This document shows, piece by piece, positions 1 through 8,677 of a stretch of DNA of 21,686 nt. The stretch's first letter is position 1; each line of letters opens with the position of its first letter. Location of the stretch: contig JABDLQ010000137.1 of NCBI GenBank assembly GCA_013002925.1, positions 1-21,686 of the forward strand, read 5' to 3'. The notes below the pieces were generated by a model. The model did no database searches and was not told the origin of the DNA. It worked only from the letters and a program-made list of their open reading frames with translations. The stretch is from Gammaproteobacteria bacterium (GTDB lineage: Bacteria > Pseudomonadota > Gammaproteobacteria > Steroidobacterales > SZUA-146). The position numbers and the translations under genes were made by a program.

Positions 1-543
1 ACGGTGCAGGAGCAGGTCGATCGCATGAATGATATCGTCGGTTACCAGCTTCAGCGTGCGGCAGCTTCTGGTAGCACAACCCTCGGACAACAGCGCATCG
101 AGATCACCGGGCTGGTAAAGTCGCTGATAGATTCTTTGCAAAAAGTGTACGCTGACAAGCAGCTGGTCTGTGCGCTGCAGTCGCCTCAGCCACTGTATTA
201 TCGGGCTGAAAAAGGCGATCTCATGGAGATTTTCGGCAATCTGCTGGATAACGCGTTTAAATGGAGCCGCCACCGTATCGAGGTGGTACTGGAAGCGAAT
301 TATTCGCCTGCCCTGAAAAAGAGCGGCCTGCGTTTTATTATCGATGACGATGGTCATGGAATCTCCGCCGACGATGCGCAGCGGGTCATGCAACGCGGTC
401 AAAGAGCGGATGAAAAAATTGTCGGTCACGGCATTGGCTTGTCCGTCGTTTGCGAACTGGTCGAGCTGGCGCAAGGTACGATCAGCATTGGATCATCCGA
501 GCTGGGTGGTGCCAAAATCAGTATTGAACTGCCTCCCCGGTAA
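1..543 (+). CDS. PhoQ-like sensor histidine kinase, C-terminal fragment
   Basis: This is the 3' part of a two-component sensor kinase; the 5' end lies outside the window and the frame is open from base 1. The visible 180 residues hold the end of the dimerisation helix (VDRMNDIVGYQLQRAA, resembling the PhoQ helix after its phospho-His) and the complete ATP-binding HATPase domain. The N box is NLLDNAFKW (about residues 80-88), the G1 box is DDDGHGI (about 115-121) and the G2 box is GHGIGL (about 142-147). The segment RGQRADEKIVGHGIGL resembles PhoQ closely. The sensor domain, transmembrane segments and phospho-acceptor His are not visible. A phoP-like response regulator gene would be expected upstream. 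The family is clear; the signal sensed cannot be read from this fragment. Confidence 0.88.
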   Translation, partial: TVQEQVDRMNDIVGYQLQRAAASGSTTLGQQRIEITGLVKSLIDSLQKVYADKQLVCALQSPQPLYYRAEKGDLMEIFGNLLDNAFKWSRHRIEVVLEANYSPALKKSGLRFIIDDDGHGISADDAQRVMQRGQRADEKIVGHGIGLSVVCELVELAQGTISIGSSELGGAKISIELPPR

Positions 544-619
544 GCCACCGGTACCGCACATATACATCGAGTGCTCACGCGATGTAAACTGACAGTGTTT
601 CCTCTGCACGCGGTTCCCG

Positions 620-3600
620 GTGAGCTCAACGACTAAAAACGAAGATGCCTGCGCAGCATTGCAAGCGCAACTTGAGGGTGTGATGCTGGCCGATTACGGC
701 CCTATGGCGGCGCGCCTGGAGCGGTTGCGGGACACCGATGATCCCGGTGCGGACCTGGCGGAACTTGCGAGTGCGATAAAGGATTCATTACAGCGGGTAC
801 AGCGGCGGCGAGCACGTTTTAGTGATGTGAGCGTGGTTTCTGATTTGCCGATTGCCAGTAAGGCGATGGAGATTATCGACTCCCTTCGGGCCAACCCGGT
901 GACGATTATTGCCGGCGCTACCGGATCCGGCAAAACCACCCAGATTCCCAAGTTGTGTCTATTGGCAGGCCTCGGCGTCAGGGGAACGATTGCACATACT
1001 CAACCGCGTCGAATTGCGGCACGCGCCGTTGCCGATCGCATCGCAGATGAGATGCAGACAGCGATCGGGGATGGTGTCGGGTACAAAATCCGGTTTAGTG
1101 ATCAGACCGGACCGGACTGTCAGGTCAAATTACTGACGGACGGAATGTTACTGCAGGAGACACAGCGCGATGCATCGTTAAGTGAATACGATTGCATTAT
1201 TGTCGATGAAGCGCATGAGCGATCGTTGAATATTGATTTTTTGCTTGGAATTTTGCACAAGCTGTTAGTCGCGCGTCCGCAATTACGCATAGTCATTACC
1301 TCGGCAACCATAAACCCGCAGGAATTTTCGGAATTTTTTGATAATGCTCCGGTTATCGAAGTCAGTGGTCGCGGTTATCCCATCGACATCGAATACAACC
1401 CACCGCAAGATCGCCCATTGGAAGAGGCAATTTACGAGTCGGTCAACCGTTTGTGGGAAAATCGCGGGGCCGGAAGCGTGCTGGTGTTTTTGCCCGGTGA
1501 GCGGGAAATTCGGGACACCATCAGATACCTTGGCAAGCGCTTTTCTGATGAGGTTGAGATTCTGCCGCTGTTTGCCCGTCTCTCGGTGAACCGGCAAAAC
1601 CGGATTTTCAGAAATACCCAGCGCAGACGTATCGTTTTGTCGACCAATGTGGCTGAGACTTCTTTGACTGTGCCGGGCATCGTTTTTGTTGTCGATAGTG
1701 GTATTGCCCGGATCAGCCGGTACAACTACAAGAGCAAATTGCAGCGTCTGGAAGTGGAAAAAATATCCAGGGCCAGCGCAGATCAACGGGCCGGCCGGTG
1801 TGGTCGCATCAAGCCGGGTACTTGTGTCCGGCTCTATGCTCAAGACGATTTTGACAAGCGAGAAGCGTTTACCGATCCCGAGATCTTGCGGACAAATCTG
1901 GCCAGCGTCATATTGCAGATGGCGGTGCTGAAGCTCGGCAGGATTCGTGACTTTCCATTTCTGGATAAGCCGGACCGTCGCTTTGTCAAAGACGGGTATC
2001 GCCTGCTGGAACAGCTAGAGGCCGTGGACGACGACGGGGGTGTGACCAGGCTGGGGCGCAAGATCAGTCGTTATCCGCTGGATCCGCGACTTGGAAAAAT
2101 ACTCGTGGAGTCTGTTGAAGATGGTTGCCTGGGGGAAGTTCAAATCATTGCAGCTTGCCTGAGTGCCGGTGATCCCCGCGAAAGGCCGTGGGAACAAACT
2201 GAACAGGCCGATGCCTGTCACAAAAAATTTGCAGATTCAGCTTCGGATTTTGTCACGTTGTTAAATATCTGGAACGAGTGGGAGTCACTCCCGGGAAAGC
2301 AAAAGGAACGGCGCAAGTGGTGCAAGAATAACTATATGTCGTATCGGCGGATGCTGGAATGGCAGGATATCTGGCGCCAACTTCAACGTGTTGCCCGCGA
2401 GCAGGGACACGTGATCAATGAACGGGCAGCAAAATCAACGCAGCTGCATATTACGATTCTGAAAGGTTTTTTAGACCACATTGGCGAGCGTAAAACCGAG
2501 CATACCTACACCGGAGCCCGTGGCCGGGTGTTCAGAATATTTCCCGGGTCTGGTCTGCACAAACGCAATCCCCGATGGGTGGTCGCAGCCGAAGTGGTGC
2601 AGACCTCGCAAGTCTTTGCGCGGTGCGTGGCGAAGATTAATCCGGACTGGATCGAAATTGCTGCGCGGCATTTAACCCGCAATCGGTGTATCGATACGTT
2701 CTGGAGTTCGAAACGTGCCTGCGCAATGGGAGTGGAAGAAATCAGCCTGTTTGGTTTTGTGCTGAGTCGTAGAAGACGCGTGCACCTGGCTAAATACAGC
2801 CGCGCGGATGCGCGCACTCAATTTATTCGTCATGCACTGGTTGACAACGACTGGTCCTGTGACGAAGATTTTGTGGACCGCAATGAACAACTGCGCCAGC
2901 GTTTCAGGGAGTTTGAAATACGCATGCGGCGCTTCATGATCGATGCAGAAAAGCAGTTCAATTTCTTCTATGAACGGTTGCCAGTCGAGGTTGTTGATCG
3001 ACGCAGTTTTCGCCAGTGGTGGAATGCCGTGCGACCCAACCGCCCCGACTACCTGGATCTCGCTGCCGCTGATATCGGCGCGGATCTTACGCCGCAACCT
3101 GCCTGGTATCCCGATACGATGACAGTCGCGGGGCAAGAGGTGGCGTTGTCTTATGTGTTCGATCCTGACGACGCTCGTGACGGTGTCACACTGAACTTGC
3201 CTGCAGTGTTACTTTCTTATCTGCAAGCAGCGCAAATTGAATGGTTGATACCGGGCTGGCTGCTGGATAAAACTGAAACCATGTTGCGCGGACTGCAAAA
3301 ACGTTTCCGCAGGCAGCTACAACCCATAGCAGACCGGGCGAAGGCATTTGTCAGGTGGGCAATCGTTGAGGAATTGCCCGGCGGAGAGGAATCGCTTGGC
3401 GCCGCGCTGAGCCGGTTTGTACAAACCGAACATGGTCTGACAATTGCAAAGAAACACTGGGCGCCTGAGCGCACGCCACCGTGGATGCGGATGGGTATTG
3501 CGCTGCTGGATTCCGACGGGAAGGAAATCGACTGGGATCGTGATCTGGACGTGTTGACCACAAGGCATGGGCAGAGCACCGTGATGTCGGCGCTGGAGAT

Positions 3601-4447
3601 CGACAGCGAGTGGTTGCGCCGGGATGTCCGGAGCTGGGACTTCGATCCGTTACCAGAGGCCGTTACGGTACAACAGGGCGGGCTCAGCGTTAATGTGTGT
3701 CCGGCTCTGATCGATAAGAAACATCGGGTTGATATGGAGCTGCTCCCGACTCTGGAAGAAGCCGAACGGGTCCACGGGAGTGGTGTATGCAGGCTGATGG
3801 CCGGATTGCTGCATGACAAAGTTCGTTACCTGGAAAAAAACCTCGCCGAACTGAGTCGCATCAATATTCTCTACCTGCAGGTGGGGGAAGGGGACTCGGT
3901 CTACGATGATCTGATTATGGCGGCGTTGGCATATCTGGTACCCGACGCGCATGCGGTGCGAACAACAGCACGGTTCAACGAGCAATTGGCAAAATGTCGT
4001 GCTGCTTTGATTGGTGAAGCGCAAAAATCGGGCGCGCTGGTTCTGTCGATTCTGACTCAGCGGCAAAAACTGCTGATGCTTCTGGACGCTGAAAAAAACC
4101 GGTTTTCGTCAGAAACTCTTGCCGATATGCGACAGCAGCTGGATGAACTGGTCCATGCGGGATTCGTATTAAAAACACCGGCGCAGTGGTTGCTTGAATT
4201 ACCCCGCTATTTGCAGGCGCAGGAAATACGGGCGCAAAAAATAATTAATTCAGGACAGGAACCTGAAATGGCGCAGAGTGTAATGGAACGGGCGGCGCAC
4301 TGGCGCAGTCTTTCCGCAGAGCAGCGGCAGCAAAAGCCTGATTATCAGTGGATGATTGAAGAATGGCGCGTATCGGTTTTCGCTCAACACCTTGGCACCA
4401 AAATTCCGGTGTCACAAAAACGGATAGAAAAATATCTCAACCATTGA
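620..4447 (+). CDS. hrpA: ATP-dependent RNA helicase HrpA (DEAH box)
   Basis: Cytoplasmic DEAH-box RNA helicase of 1275 aa, close to the E. coli HrpA length of 1300. HrpA is known to act on mRNA processing and stalled ribosomes. Motifs in order: Walker A GATGSGKT (residues 99-106), motif Ia TQPRR (127-131), DEAH (196-199), SAT (228-230), the helicase C region with STNVAETSLT (341-350), and QRAGRCGR (389-396). HA2 and OB-fold regions follow, then the long DUF3418 C-terminal half specific to HrpA (roughly 700-1270). The start is GTG. An in-frame stop at 590-592 and no start codon in between exclude a longer gene, and the N-terminus ALQAQLEGVML aligns with E. coli ALQQRLDSLML, which argues against the ATG at 683. 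No good Shine-Dalgarno precedes the GTG. The gene lies 76 bases after the kinase gene. Confidence 0.97.
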   Translation: MSSTTKNEDACAALQAQLEGVMLADYGPMAARLERLRDTDDPGADLAELASAIKDSLQRVQRRRARFSDVSVVSDLPIASKAMEIIDSLRANPVTIIAGATGSGKTTQIPKLCLLAGLGVRGTIAHTQPRRIAARAVADRIADEMQTAIGDGVGYKIRFSDQTGPDCQVKLLTDGMLLQETQRDASLSEYDCIIVDEAHERSLNIDFLLGILHKLLVARPQLRIVITSATINPQEFSEFFDNAPVIEVSGRGYPIDIEYNPPQDRPLEEAIYESVNRLWENRGAGSVLVFLPGEREIRDTIRYLGKRFSDEVEILPLFARLSVNRQNRIFRNTQRRRIVLSTNVAETSLTVPGIVFVVDSGIARISRYNYKSKLQRLEVEKISRASADQRAGRCGRIKPGTCVRLYAQDDFDKREAFTDPEILRTNLASVILQMAVLKLGRIRDFPFLDKPDRRFVKDGYRLLEQLEAVDDDGGVTRLGRKISRYPLDPRLGKILVESVEDGCLGEVQIIAACLSAGDPRERPWEQTEQADACHKKFADSASDFVTLLNIWNEWESLPGKQKERRKWCKNNYMSYRRMLEWQDIWRQLQRVAREQGHVINERAAKSTQLHITILKGFLDHIGERKTEHTYTGARGRVFRIFPGSGLHKRNPRWVVAAEVVQTSQVFARCVAKINPDWIEIAARHLTRNRCIDTFWSSKRACAMGVEEISLFGFVLSRRRRVHLAKYSRADARTQFIRHALVDNDWSCDEDFVDRNEQLRQRFREFEIRMRRFMIDAEKQFNFFYERLPVEVVDRRSFRQWWNAVRPNRPDYLDLAAADIGADLTPQPAWYPDTMTVAGQEVALSYVFDPDDARDGVTLNLPAVLLSYLQAAQIEWLIPGWLLDKTETMLRGLQKRFRRQLQPIADRAKAFVRWAIVEELPGGEESLGAALSRFVQTEHGLTIAKKHWAPERTPPWMRMGIALLDSDGKEIDWDRDLDVLTTRHGQSTVMSALEIDSEWLRRDVRSWDFDPLPEAVTVQQGGLSVNVCPALIDKKHRVDMELLPTLEEAERVHGSGVCRLMAGLLHDKVRYLEKNLAELSRINILYLQVGEGDSVYDDLIMAALAYLVPDAHAVRTTARFNEQLAKCRAALIGEAQKSGALVLSILTQRQKLLMLLDAEKNRFSSETLADMRQQLDELVHAGFVLKTPAQWLLELPRYLQAQEIRAQKIINSGQEPEMAQSVMERAAHWRSLSAEQRQQKPDYQWMIEEWRVSVFAQHLGTKIPVSQKRIEKYLNH

Positions 4448-4781
4448 GTCAGCACCAGATGCCGGGGCGTACCAACACGCGAAACTCGCCAGGACGCTGA
4501 CTTGGTTTTTCTACAGGGACACACCAGGTCATCACGAAATATTGCTACGGGGTTCAGTCCGGAGTTAGTTTTTTCCGTGCCCGTGTTTGATGTCTGCGGG
4601 TTTTACCCATGAAGGCCGGATGGCCAAGACATTATGCAGTTCACAACATGCCACATTACAAGAAAAGGCCGTGATAATTGTTTTTTCAGTCTTTTAAAGC
4701 ATCTCGGCACGTGGGGATTACGTATTGGGTCGCCTGCACAATGTCTGGATAATAAAAAAGATATTAACCGGAGAGCTTTTA
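4448..4781. other. Intergenic region between hrpA and the cysteine synthase gene
   Basis: 334 bases without a convincing gene. Just after the hrpA stop, GTCAGC and GCTGAC flank about 42 bases and are followed by a short T-rich stretch near 4503-4510; this could be a weak terminator but the loop is long. An in-frame TTG at 4725 could extend the next gene, but the ATG at 4782 has the better ribosome binding site. I see no riboswitch-like or repeat structure. Confidence 0.4.
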
Positions 4782-5741
4782 ATGCAGGGTACCGCCGCGC
4801 CGCATCTTGTCGACTGTCCCAGACGAACGCCTACCTGTCTGGTAGTCTCAGATGTACTCGATTCGATTGGTAACACGCCGTTGATCAGGCTGCGAAACGT
4901 CAGCGAAGCAACAGGCTGTGAAATCTTCGCAAAGGCGGAGTTTCTTAACCCCGGCGGTAGCATCAAAGACCGGATAGCCCGGCATATTATCCTTGCAGCA
5001 GAACGTCGTGGAGAATTAAGACCTGGTTCGACAATTGTTGAGGTAACTTCGGGAAACACAGGGATCGCATTGTCGATGGTGGGTGCAATGCGCGGCTATC
5101 GCGTCATTATTATTCTACCGCGAAGTGTGAGTGTTGAACGGCGTCAGATGATCGAGGCTTTTGGCGCCGAGTTAGAACTGTTAGACGAGGTCAATGACAT
5201 CCAGGCGGCCATTCGACAAACTGAGGCGAGGGCAGCGGGACGCAAAGATTTATTCTTGCCGCGCCAGTTTGCAAATCCCGACAACATCGAAGCACATCGT
5301 CGCACAACGGGTCCGGAAATCATGCGCCAGATGCGGCGCCCGATCGATGCATTTGTTATGGGTGTCGGTACTGGCGGAACGATCATGGGAGTCGGCCGCG
5401 CACTTCGCGAAGGCGGCAGTAGTGCTCGCATCGTTGCAGTCGAACCAGACGAGTCAGCTGTCATGTCGGGTGATAAACGGGGGCGACACGGGATTCAGGG
5501 GTTGGCCGATGGCTTTATCCCGGGAATTGTTCGACTAAAGGAGATCGACCAGGTAATCCGCATCAAGTCTGCTGAGGCGTTGCAACGGGCACATGAGATT
5601 AGCCGGGAAGAAGGCTTACTCGTCGGCATTTCATCAGGAGCCAATGTCATTGCCGCCACACAAGTGGCGAAGGAAATGGGGCCTGGACATGCAATTGTTA
5701 CGATTTTGCCCGACCGTGGCGAGCGTTACCTGTCGGTCTGA
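4782..5741 (+). CDS. Cysteine synthase family protein (O-acetylserine sulfhydrylase type)
   Basis: Cytoplasmic PLP enzyme of 319 aa, expected to replace the acetyl group of O-acetylserine with sulfide (or thiosulfate) to make cysteine. The PLP lysine is K62 in NPGGSIKDR. The substrate loop is TSGNTG (89-94), the phosphate-binding loop is GTGGT (196-200), and the conserved GISSGAN lies at 282-288. The segments PRSVSVERRQMIEAFGAEL and GIQGLADGFIPG fit CysK/CysM rather than threonine synthase or cystathionine beta-synthase. The ATG at 4782 is chosen because CCGGAGAG lies just upstream; a TTG at 4725 would add 19 residues. About 22 residues precede the usual family start, including Cys12 and Cys19. 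No sulfur-assimilation genes are adjacent. The gene overlaps the convergent lipoprotein gene by 16 bases. I cannot separate CysK from CysM with certainty. Confidence 0.9.
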   Translation: MQGTAAPHLVDCPRRTPTCLVVSDVLDSIGNTPLIRLRNVSEATGCEIFAKAEFLNPGGSIKDRIARHIILAAERRGELRPGSTIVEVTSGNTGIALSMVGAMRGYRVIIILPRSVSVERRQMIEAFGAELELLDEVNDIQAAIRQTEARAAGRKDLFLPRQFANPDNIEAHRRTTGPEIMRQMRRPIDAFVMGVGTGGTIMGVGRALREGGSSARIVAVEPDESAVMSGDKRGRHGIQGLADGFIPGIVRLKEIDQVIRIKSAEALQRAHEISREEGLLVGISSGANVIAATQVAKEMGPGHAIVTILPDRGERYLSV

Positions 5742-6235
5742 GCCTCCGCATACCCCCAGGACCCGATCAGACGAGTATAAGGTTTGTGGCCATTCAGATG
5801 TTTGCGGCGCCAGCGGTGAAATGACTTTGCGTCGATTTCGGCTGGCACCAGCCAGTTGTTCTTCCCGTAATAATGGACGACATACTCATCCAGGTAAGCG
5901 GCATCGCGAACTTTGGTCAGCGTGTTGAGGTAGTCGTCGCTCAGTTGTGGATTGTCAGCACGCATTTCCTGCCAGGTGTCGAGTAATATGCGCCGTGCAA
6001 AGAATTCGCAGCCGTAGGAACTGTTGCGCGCCGGATTGTCACCACCAATCTCGAGTTGGCAGACACTTTTTGCCAGGCTATAGGCAACCCAGCTTTGCAG
6101 CACCGGATCATGATCATCAAGTGCCTGATTGCCAAGATAAAATCGATTACCATCGGTAACCCCATCGCGAACGTAAATTTCACTGGGACAGGCAGCAACC
6201 AGAAGGGTCAATAGTAGCAAGCTGAATCGGCACAT
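5726..6235 (-). CDS. Small lipoprotein of unknown function
   Basis: A 169-aa protein with a clear lipoprotein signal: MCRFSLLLLTLLVAAC, a VAAC lipobox with Cys16 as the predicted lipidated residue. Mature residues include two more cysteines separated by about 17 residues (VCQLE and GCEFF), which could form a disulfide in the periplasm, and an aromatic and basic C-terminal part (HYYGKNNW, FHRWRRKH). I do not recognise the family. The ATG at 6235 is chosen over an upstream GTG at 6295 because it places the signal peptide at the N-terminus. No Shine-Dalgarno precedes it; instead a perfect TATAAT lies six bases upstream, suggesting leaderless expression. The gene converges on the cysteine synthase gene with a 16-base overlap. 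Confidence 0.75.
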   Translation of the reverse strand: MCRFSLLLLTLLVAACPSEIYVRDGVTDGNRFYLGNQALDDHDPVLQSWVAYSLAKSVCQLEIGGDNPARNSSYGCEFFARRILLDTWQEMRADNPQLSDDYLNTLTKVRDAAYLDEYVVHYYGKNNWLVPAEIDAKSFHRWRRKHLNGHKPYTRLIGSWGYAEAQTDR

Positions 6236-6241
6236 AGTGAC

Positions 6242-6247
6242 ATTATA
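6242..6247 (-). promoter_or_regulatory. Consensus -10 box (TATAAT), probable leaderless promoter
   Basis: On the minus strand TATAAT ends six bases before the ATG at 6235, so transcription would begin at or next to the start codon. No good TTGACA-like -35 lies 17 bases upstream. The exact match to the consensus and the absence of a ribosome binding site support the reading, but there is no experimental evidence. Confidence 0.45.
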
Positions 6248-6355
6248 CTTTAGAGTCTCGAACCCCGATGGAAATTTAGCGTTAACTGATAGCACAGCGT
6301 GTTTGCGAGCGCTCGCGTAACGCGAATAACTATTTCAGCGGCAGTGTAGTTTGCG

Positions 6356-7039
6356 TTGATTCGTCCGTCTCGCAGAGTGTCAATTCCCGCGAAGATCATT
6401 TTATGCGAAACTCGCAGGGTAATCGGCTGCGTTGCAGTAAGCGAAGCAAAACCAGTGTTCGATGCCCACCATGAGATTCTTGACAAACGTGTTCACAAGT
6501 ACACGCTACTGCGCGATGGTGAACCGTTGTCTTATGGCGAGGCAGTACACCTTTGGCAGCGTGATGAGATTTTTCGCGGGTTCTTCAATTGGTTATTGAT
6601 CGAGTCACCGTTTACAGCCTACCGATGGGAAACCCCGCCAGTCACTGTCGATACCGTCGAACAAAGTTTCGAATTTATCCTGGCGGATGCGCCCCGGCTT
6701 GCGCGCAATCCCGACAGGAAAGCGTTCGCTGATTATTTCAAAGGGGCTGCTGCCAATGACGTCGTTGCGTTCGACAATTTGGGCAAGGATGCGATACTCG
6801 TGGTGCCAACACCCGGTTCCCCGGATTCATCGTACGATCAGCTCGCGGCATTCATGCGAAGCGCGCCGGACGCACAAAGACACGCCTTCTGGCAAGCAGT
6901 GGGCCAAGCTGTGCATAAAACGATCTCCCGAAGACCACTATGGTTAAGTACAGCCGGTGTTGGTGTTGCGTGGCTCCATGTAAGACTGGATTCACGGCCA
7001 AAATACTATAGCCATCTGCCGTACACAGGACCCGCATGA
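6356..7039 (+). CDS. DUF6940-like protein of unknown function
   Basis: Probably cytoplasmic protein of up to 227 aa with no signal peptide or membrane segment. Its conserved-looking core includes YTLLRDGEPLSYGEAVHLW, ESPFTAYRWETPP and, near the C-terminus, RPLWLSTAGVGVAWLHVRLD followed by SRPKYY. From memory these match the family called DUF6940, which has no known biochemical role; this should be confirmed by a profile search. The start is uncertain. The frame opens with TTG at 6356 but has no in-frame ATG before the core. GTG codons at 6377 and 6455 are alternatives, and the last would start just before the conserved part (FDAHHEILDKRVHKYTLL). No clear ribosome binding site decides among them. 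The gene is divergent from the small lipoprotein gene. Confidence 0.7.
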   Translation: MIRPSRRVSIPAKIILCETRRVIGCVAVSEAKPVFDAHHEILDKRVHKYTLLRDGEPLSYGEAVHLWQRDEIFRGFFNWLLIESPFTAYRWETPPVTVDTVEQSFEFILADAPRLARNPDRKAFADYFKGAAANDVVAFDNLGKDAILVVPTPGSPDSSYDQLAAFMRSAPDAQRHAFWQAVGQAVHKTISRRPLWLSTAGVGVAWLHVRLDSRPKYYSHLPYTGPA

Positions 7040-7097
7040 AATATGCCGCCGTCAGCACATCAGGGTGGAGCAATTCGCTGACTGACCAAATTAGCAT

Positions 7098-7139
7098 GGT
7101 CGGTACTGGTCGGTCGGTAGTGGCCGGTCGGTACAGGCC
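7098..7139. repeat. Three tandem 14-bp repeats
   Basis: Three head-to-tail units begin at 7098, 7112 and 7126. Each starts with the identical octamer GGTCGGTA, followed by CTGGTC, GTGGCC and CAGGCC in turn. The unit length is not a multiple of three, and the array sits in the gap between the DUF6940-like gene and the end of the M14 gene. It could be a small VNTR or clustered binding sites for a protein. Confidence 0.8.
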
Positions 7140-7313
7140 AGCCATCCGGGGATTCACTCTGAAAAAGACAGTCCGCAGCACCTGAAAGGTCCGTGCGTAG
7201 TCTGGAACTTTACGATTTTGTCTAACGGTATCCACGTGCCGCTAAAAAACCCAATCAACCGTAATTTGTCAAGTGGCATACCAAAGTGATGCGATGACCC
7301 TCAGCATCGTCGG

Positions 7314-8234
7314 TCATTGCCTGCTGATCAGATAATCCAGGCCACTGCAAATCGCGCTCACTTGTGCGCGGATGCATATTTCATCAGTCACCCGGGGGCT
7401 GTCAGGATAAACCTCTGTCGTAGTCACAAACGGCGCCTGCGTTATGGACATGCACAAAAATAATGCATCGGCGTCATATTCGATCACGCCATGCTGCAGC
7501 ATCGGCTTGCCAATAATTTTACCGTCCTGGTCAGGCGCAGCTATATGTGTGACTTGCTCTGCTCCTGCGATTACCGCAGCCTGAAATTCGGGTTGCGGTC
7601 TTGCGCTGTTGTCGACGGTGTAGAAACCGTCGGGTATATGCCAGTTCTTGTGGATGCTGCCATCGCGCGCCGCCAGTGCCGGGCGAAATTCGTTGTTATC
7701 CGAGTCCGTTGTTTCATGCAAATCAAAATGTGCTAACACGTCTGGCCTGGTGTCATTCAAATAGCGCATAATAAATTCAGCTTCTTGCGCGGGTGTTCCG
7801 TCAAAAAAAGAACGATTCGGATCAATTGCTCCAGGATTCCATCGGTTAATGGTTTCGTAACCCCAGGGACTAATGCAGGGCGCCGCAACAAAATTAAAAT
7901 GGCGTTCGTATTCGCCGGCGCAGGTTGCCATAAAACGAAGGGCGCCCTGAACGCCACTGGTTTCATATCCGTGCACACCCCCGGTGATCAGAATGCCAGG
8001 CCTGGCTTTCGACCATTCCCGGGTCGTGAAGACATACAGCGGATAGCGCTCAGGATCATACGCCAGCGCACCATAACGATAGCGCTCAAACCGGGTTTCC
8101 AGATTATCGAATGTTGCGAGCACCTCTTCGGCGTACGAGCGCTTGATCTGTTGCCGTGACAACCATTCAGCGCATTCGGCGGCACCCCATTTCGTACCGG
8201 GTACGCCAATCGGGTAGGGCGTTGAAGTATTCAT
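7314..8234 (-). CDS. M14-family zinc carboxypeptidase/deacylase
   Basis: A 306-aa protein of the M14 metallopeptidase/succinylglutamate desuccinylase-like superfamily, which cleaves C-terminal amino acids or amide-linked acyl groups using one zinc ion. The zinc ligands appear as HGYE (H88 and E91) and H173 in HFDLHET. DPNRSF (138-143) carries the substrate-binding Arg motif, and E274 in TTTEVYP is the likely catalytic Glu. No signal peptide is visible, so it is probably cytoplasmic, although the residue pattern resembles members that act on peptides or murein fragments. The length fits a catalytic domain only. The ATG at 8234 is preceded at about 12 bases by GAGAGG, which lies in a predicted hairpin bulge. 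It is a single gene with no operon partner. The substrate is not determined. Confidence 0.85.
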   Translation of the reverse strand: MNTSTPYPIGVPGTKWGAAECAEWLSRQQIKRSYAEEVLATFDNLETRFERYRYGALAYDPERYPLYVFTTREWSKARPGILITGGVHGYETSGVQGALRFMATCAGEYERHFNFVAAPCISPWGYETINRWNPGAIDPNRSFFDGTPAQEAEFIMRYLNDTRPDVLAHFDLHETTDSDNNEFRPALAARDGSIHKNWHIPDGFYTVDNSARPQPEFQAAVIAGAEQVTHIAAPDQDGKIIGKPMLQHGVIEYDADALFLCMSITQAPFVTTTEVYPDSPRVTDEICIRAQVSAICSGLDYLISRQ

Positions 8235-8677
8235 AGTGATGTAGAATCCTCTCTTGCACGCAGCAGTGCAATTCTACCGCAACCCGTCGTGCATGCGGCA
8301 GTGAATGCAACAAGATGGATGAGATGGCGCCGGGACTGTCGGCTGTATGTGTTGTCCAGGCGGCTAAGCTCAATTCTGGATTGCCATCTACGCGCTGTTA
8401 TAAACACCCGTGAGATACCGAGGTTGGTACGTTGCCCGACATGTCGAAAGACTGTCTACTGTTTATCCCGACAGTCTGTGTTCGGCGTCCCCGGAAACCA
8501 GCCCTTGGACGTCTGTTGGGTTTGATGCGTTTGAAGCCAGGTTTAATAAAAGCAGCCTGTGATGTGCAGTAAAGGTAACGACCATTGTAATCGTCGCTCG
8601 ATCCTGAGCGGCGAAGCGCAAAACAATGAGCCCTGGCGTGTGCACTGTTGCTGGGGTTATGCCATGGTGCATTGCCT
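8235..8677. other. Intergenic region between the M14 gene and the metal permease gene
   Basis: 443 bases with no believable gene; short open frames here have no ribosome binding site or recognisable sequence. It holds the M14 leader hairpin (8241-8277) and a separate perfect 8-bp inverted repeat: AGACTGTC at 8449-8456 and GACAGTCT at 8470-8477, with a 13-base loop and no T-run. It is too short to hide the missing ATPase gene of the neighbouring metal transporter. Confidence 0.6.
8241..8277 (-). promoter_or_regulatory. Leader hairpin with the Shine-Dalgarno in a bulge (M14 gene)
   Basis: Two nested inverted repeats form one hairpin directly upstream of the M14 start. The outer stem pairs GTAGAA (8241-8246) with TTCTAC (8272-8277), and the inner stem pairs TTGCAC (8254-8259) with GTGCAA (8266-8271) around a six-base loop. 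The stems are contiguous on one side. On the other a seven-base bulge (8247-8253, read GAGAGGA in the mRNA) contains the only good Shine-Dalgarno. Whether it controls translation is inference. Confidence 0.55.

Noticed and set aside
1283..1843. Minus-strand open frame of 186 codons inside hrpA
   Set aside because: It lies entirely opposite the conserved helicase core, which fully explains the sequence.
7036..7185. A 49-codon frame starting with an ATGA overlap at the end of the DUF6940-like gene
   Set aside because: The overlap looks like translational coupling, but the frame runs through the 14-bp tandem repeats (not a multiple of three), has no recognisable domain and ends soon after. Coding is unlikely without conservation.
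7294..7317. ATGACC/GGTCAT inverted repeat at the end of the M14 gene as a terminator
   Set aside because: The loop is large and no T-run follows on the minus strand, so it does not fit an intrinsic terminator.
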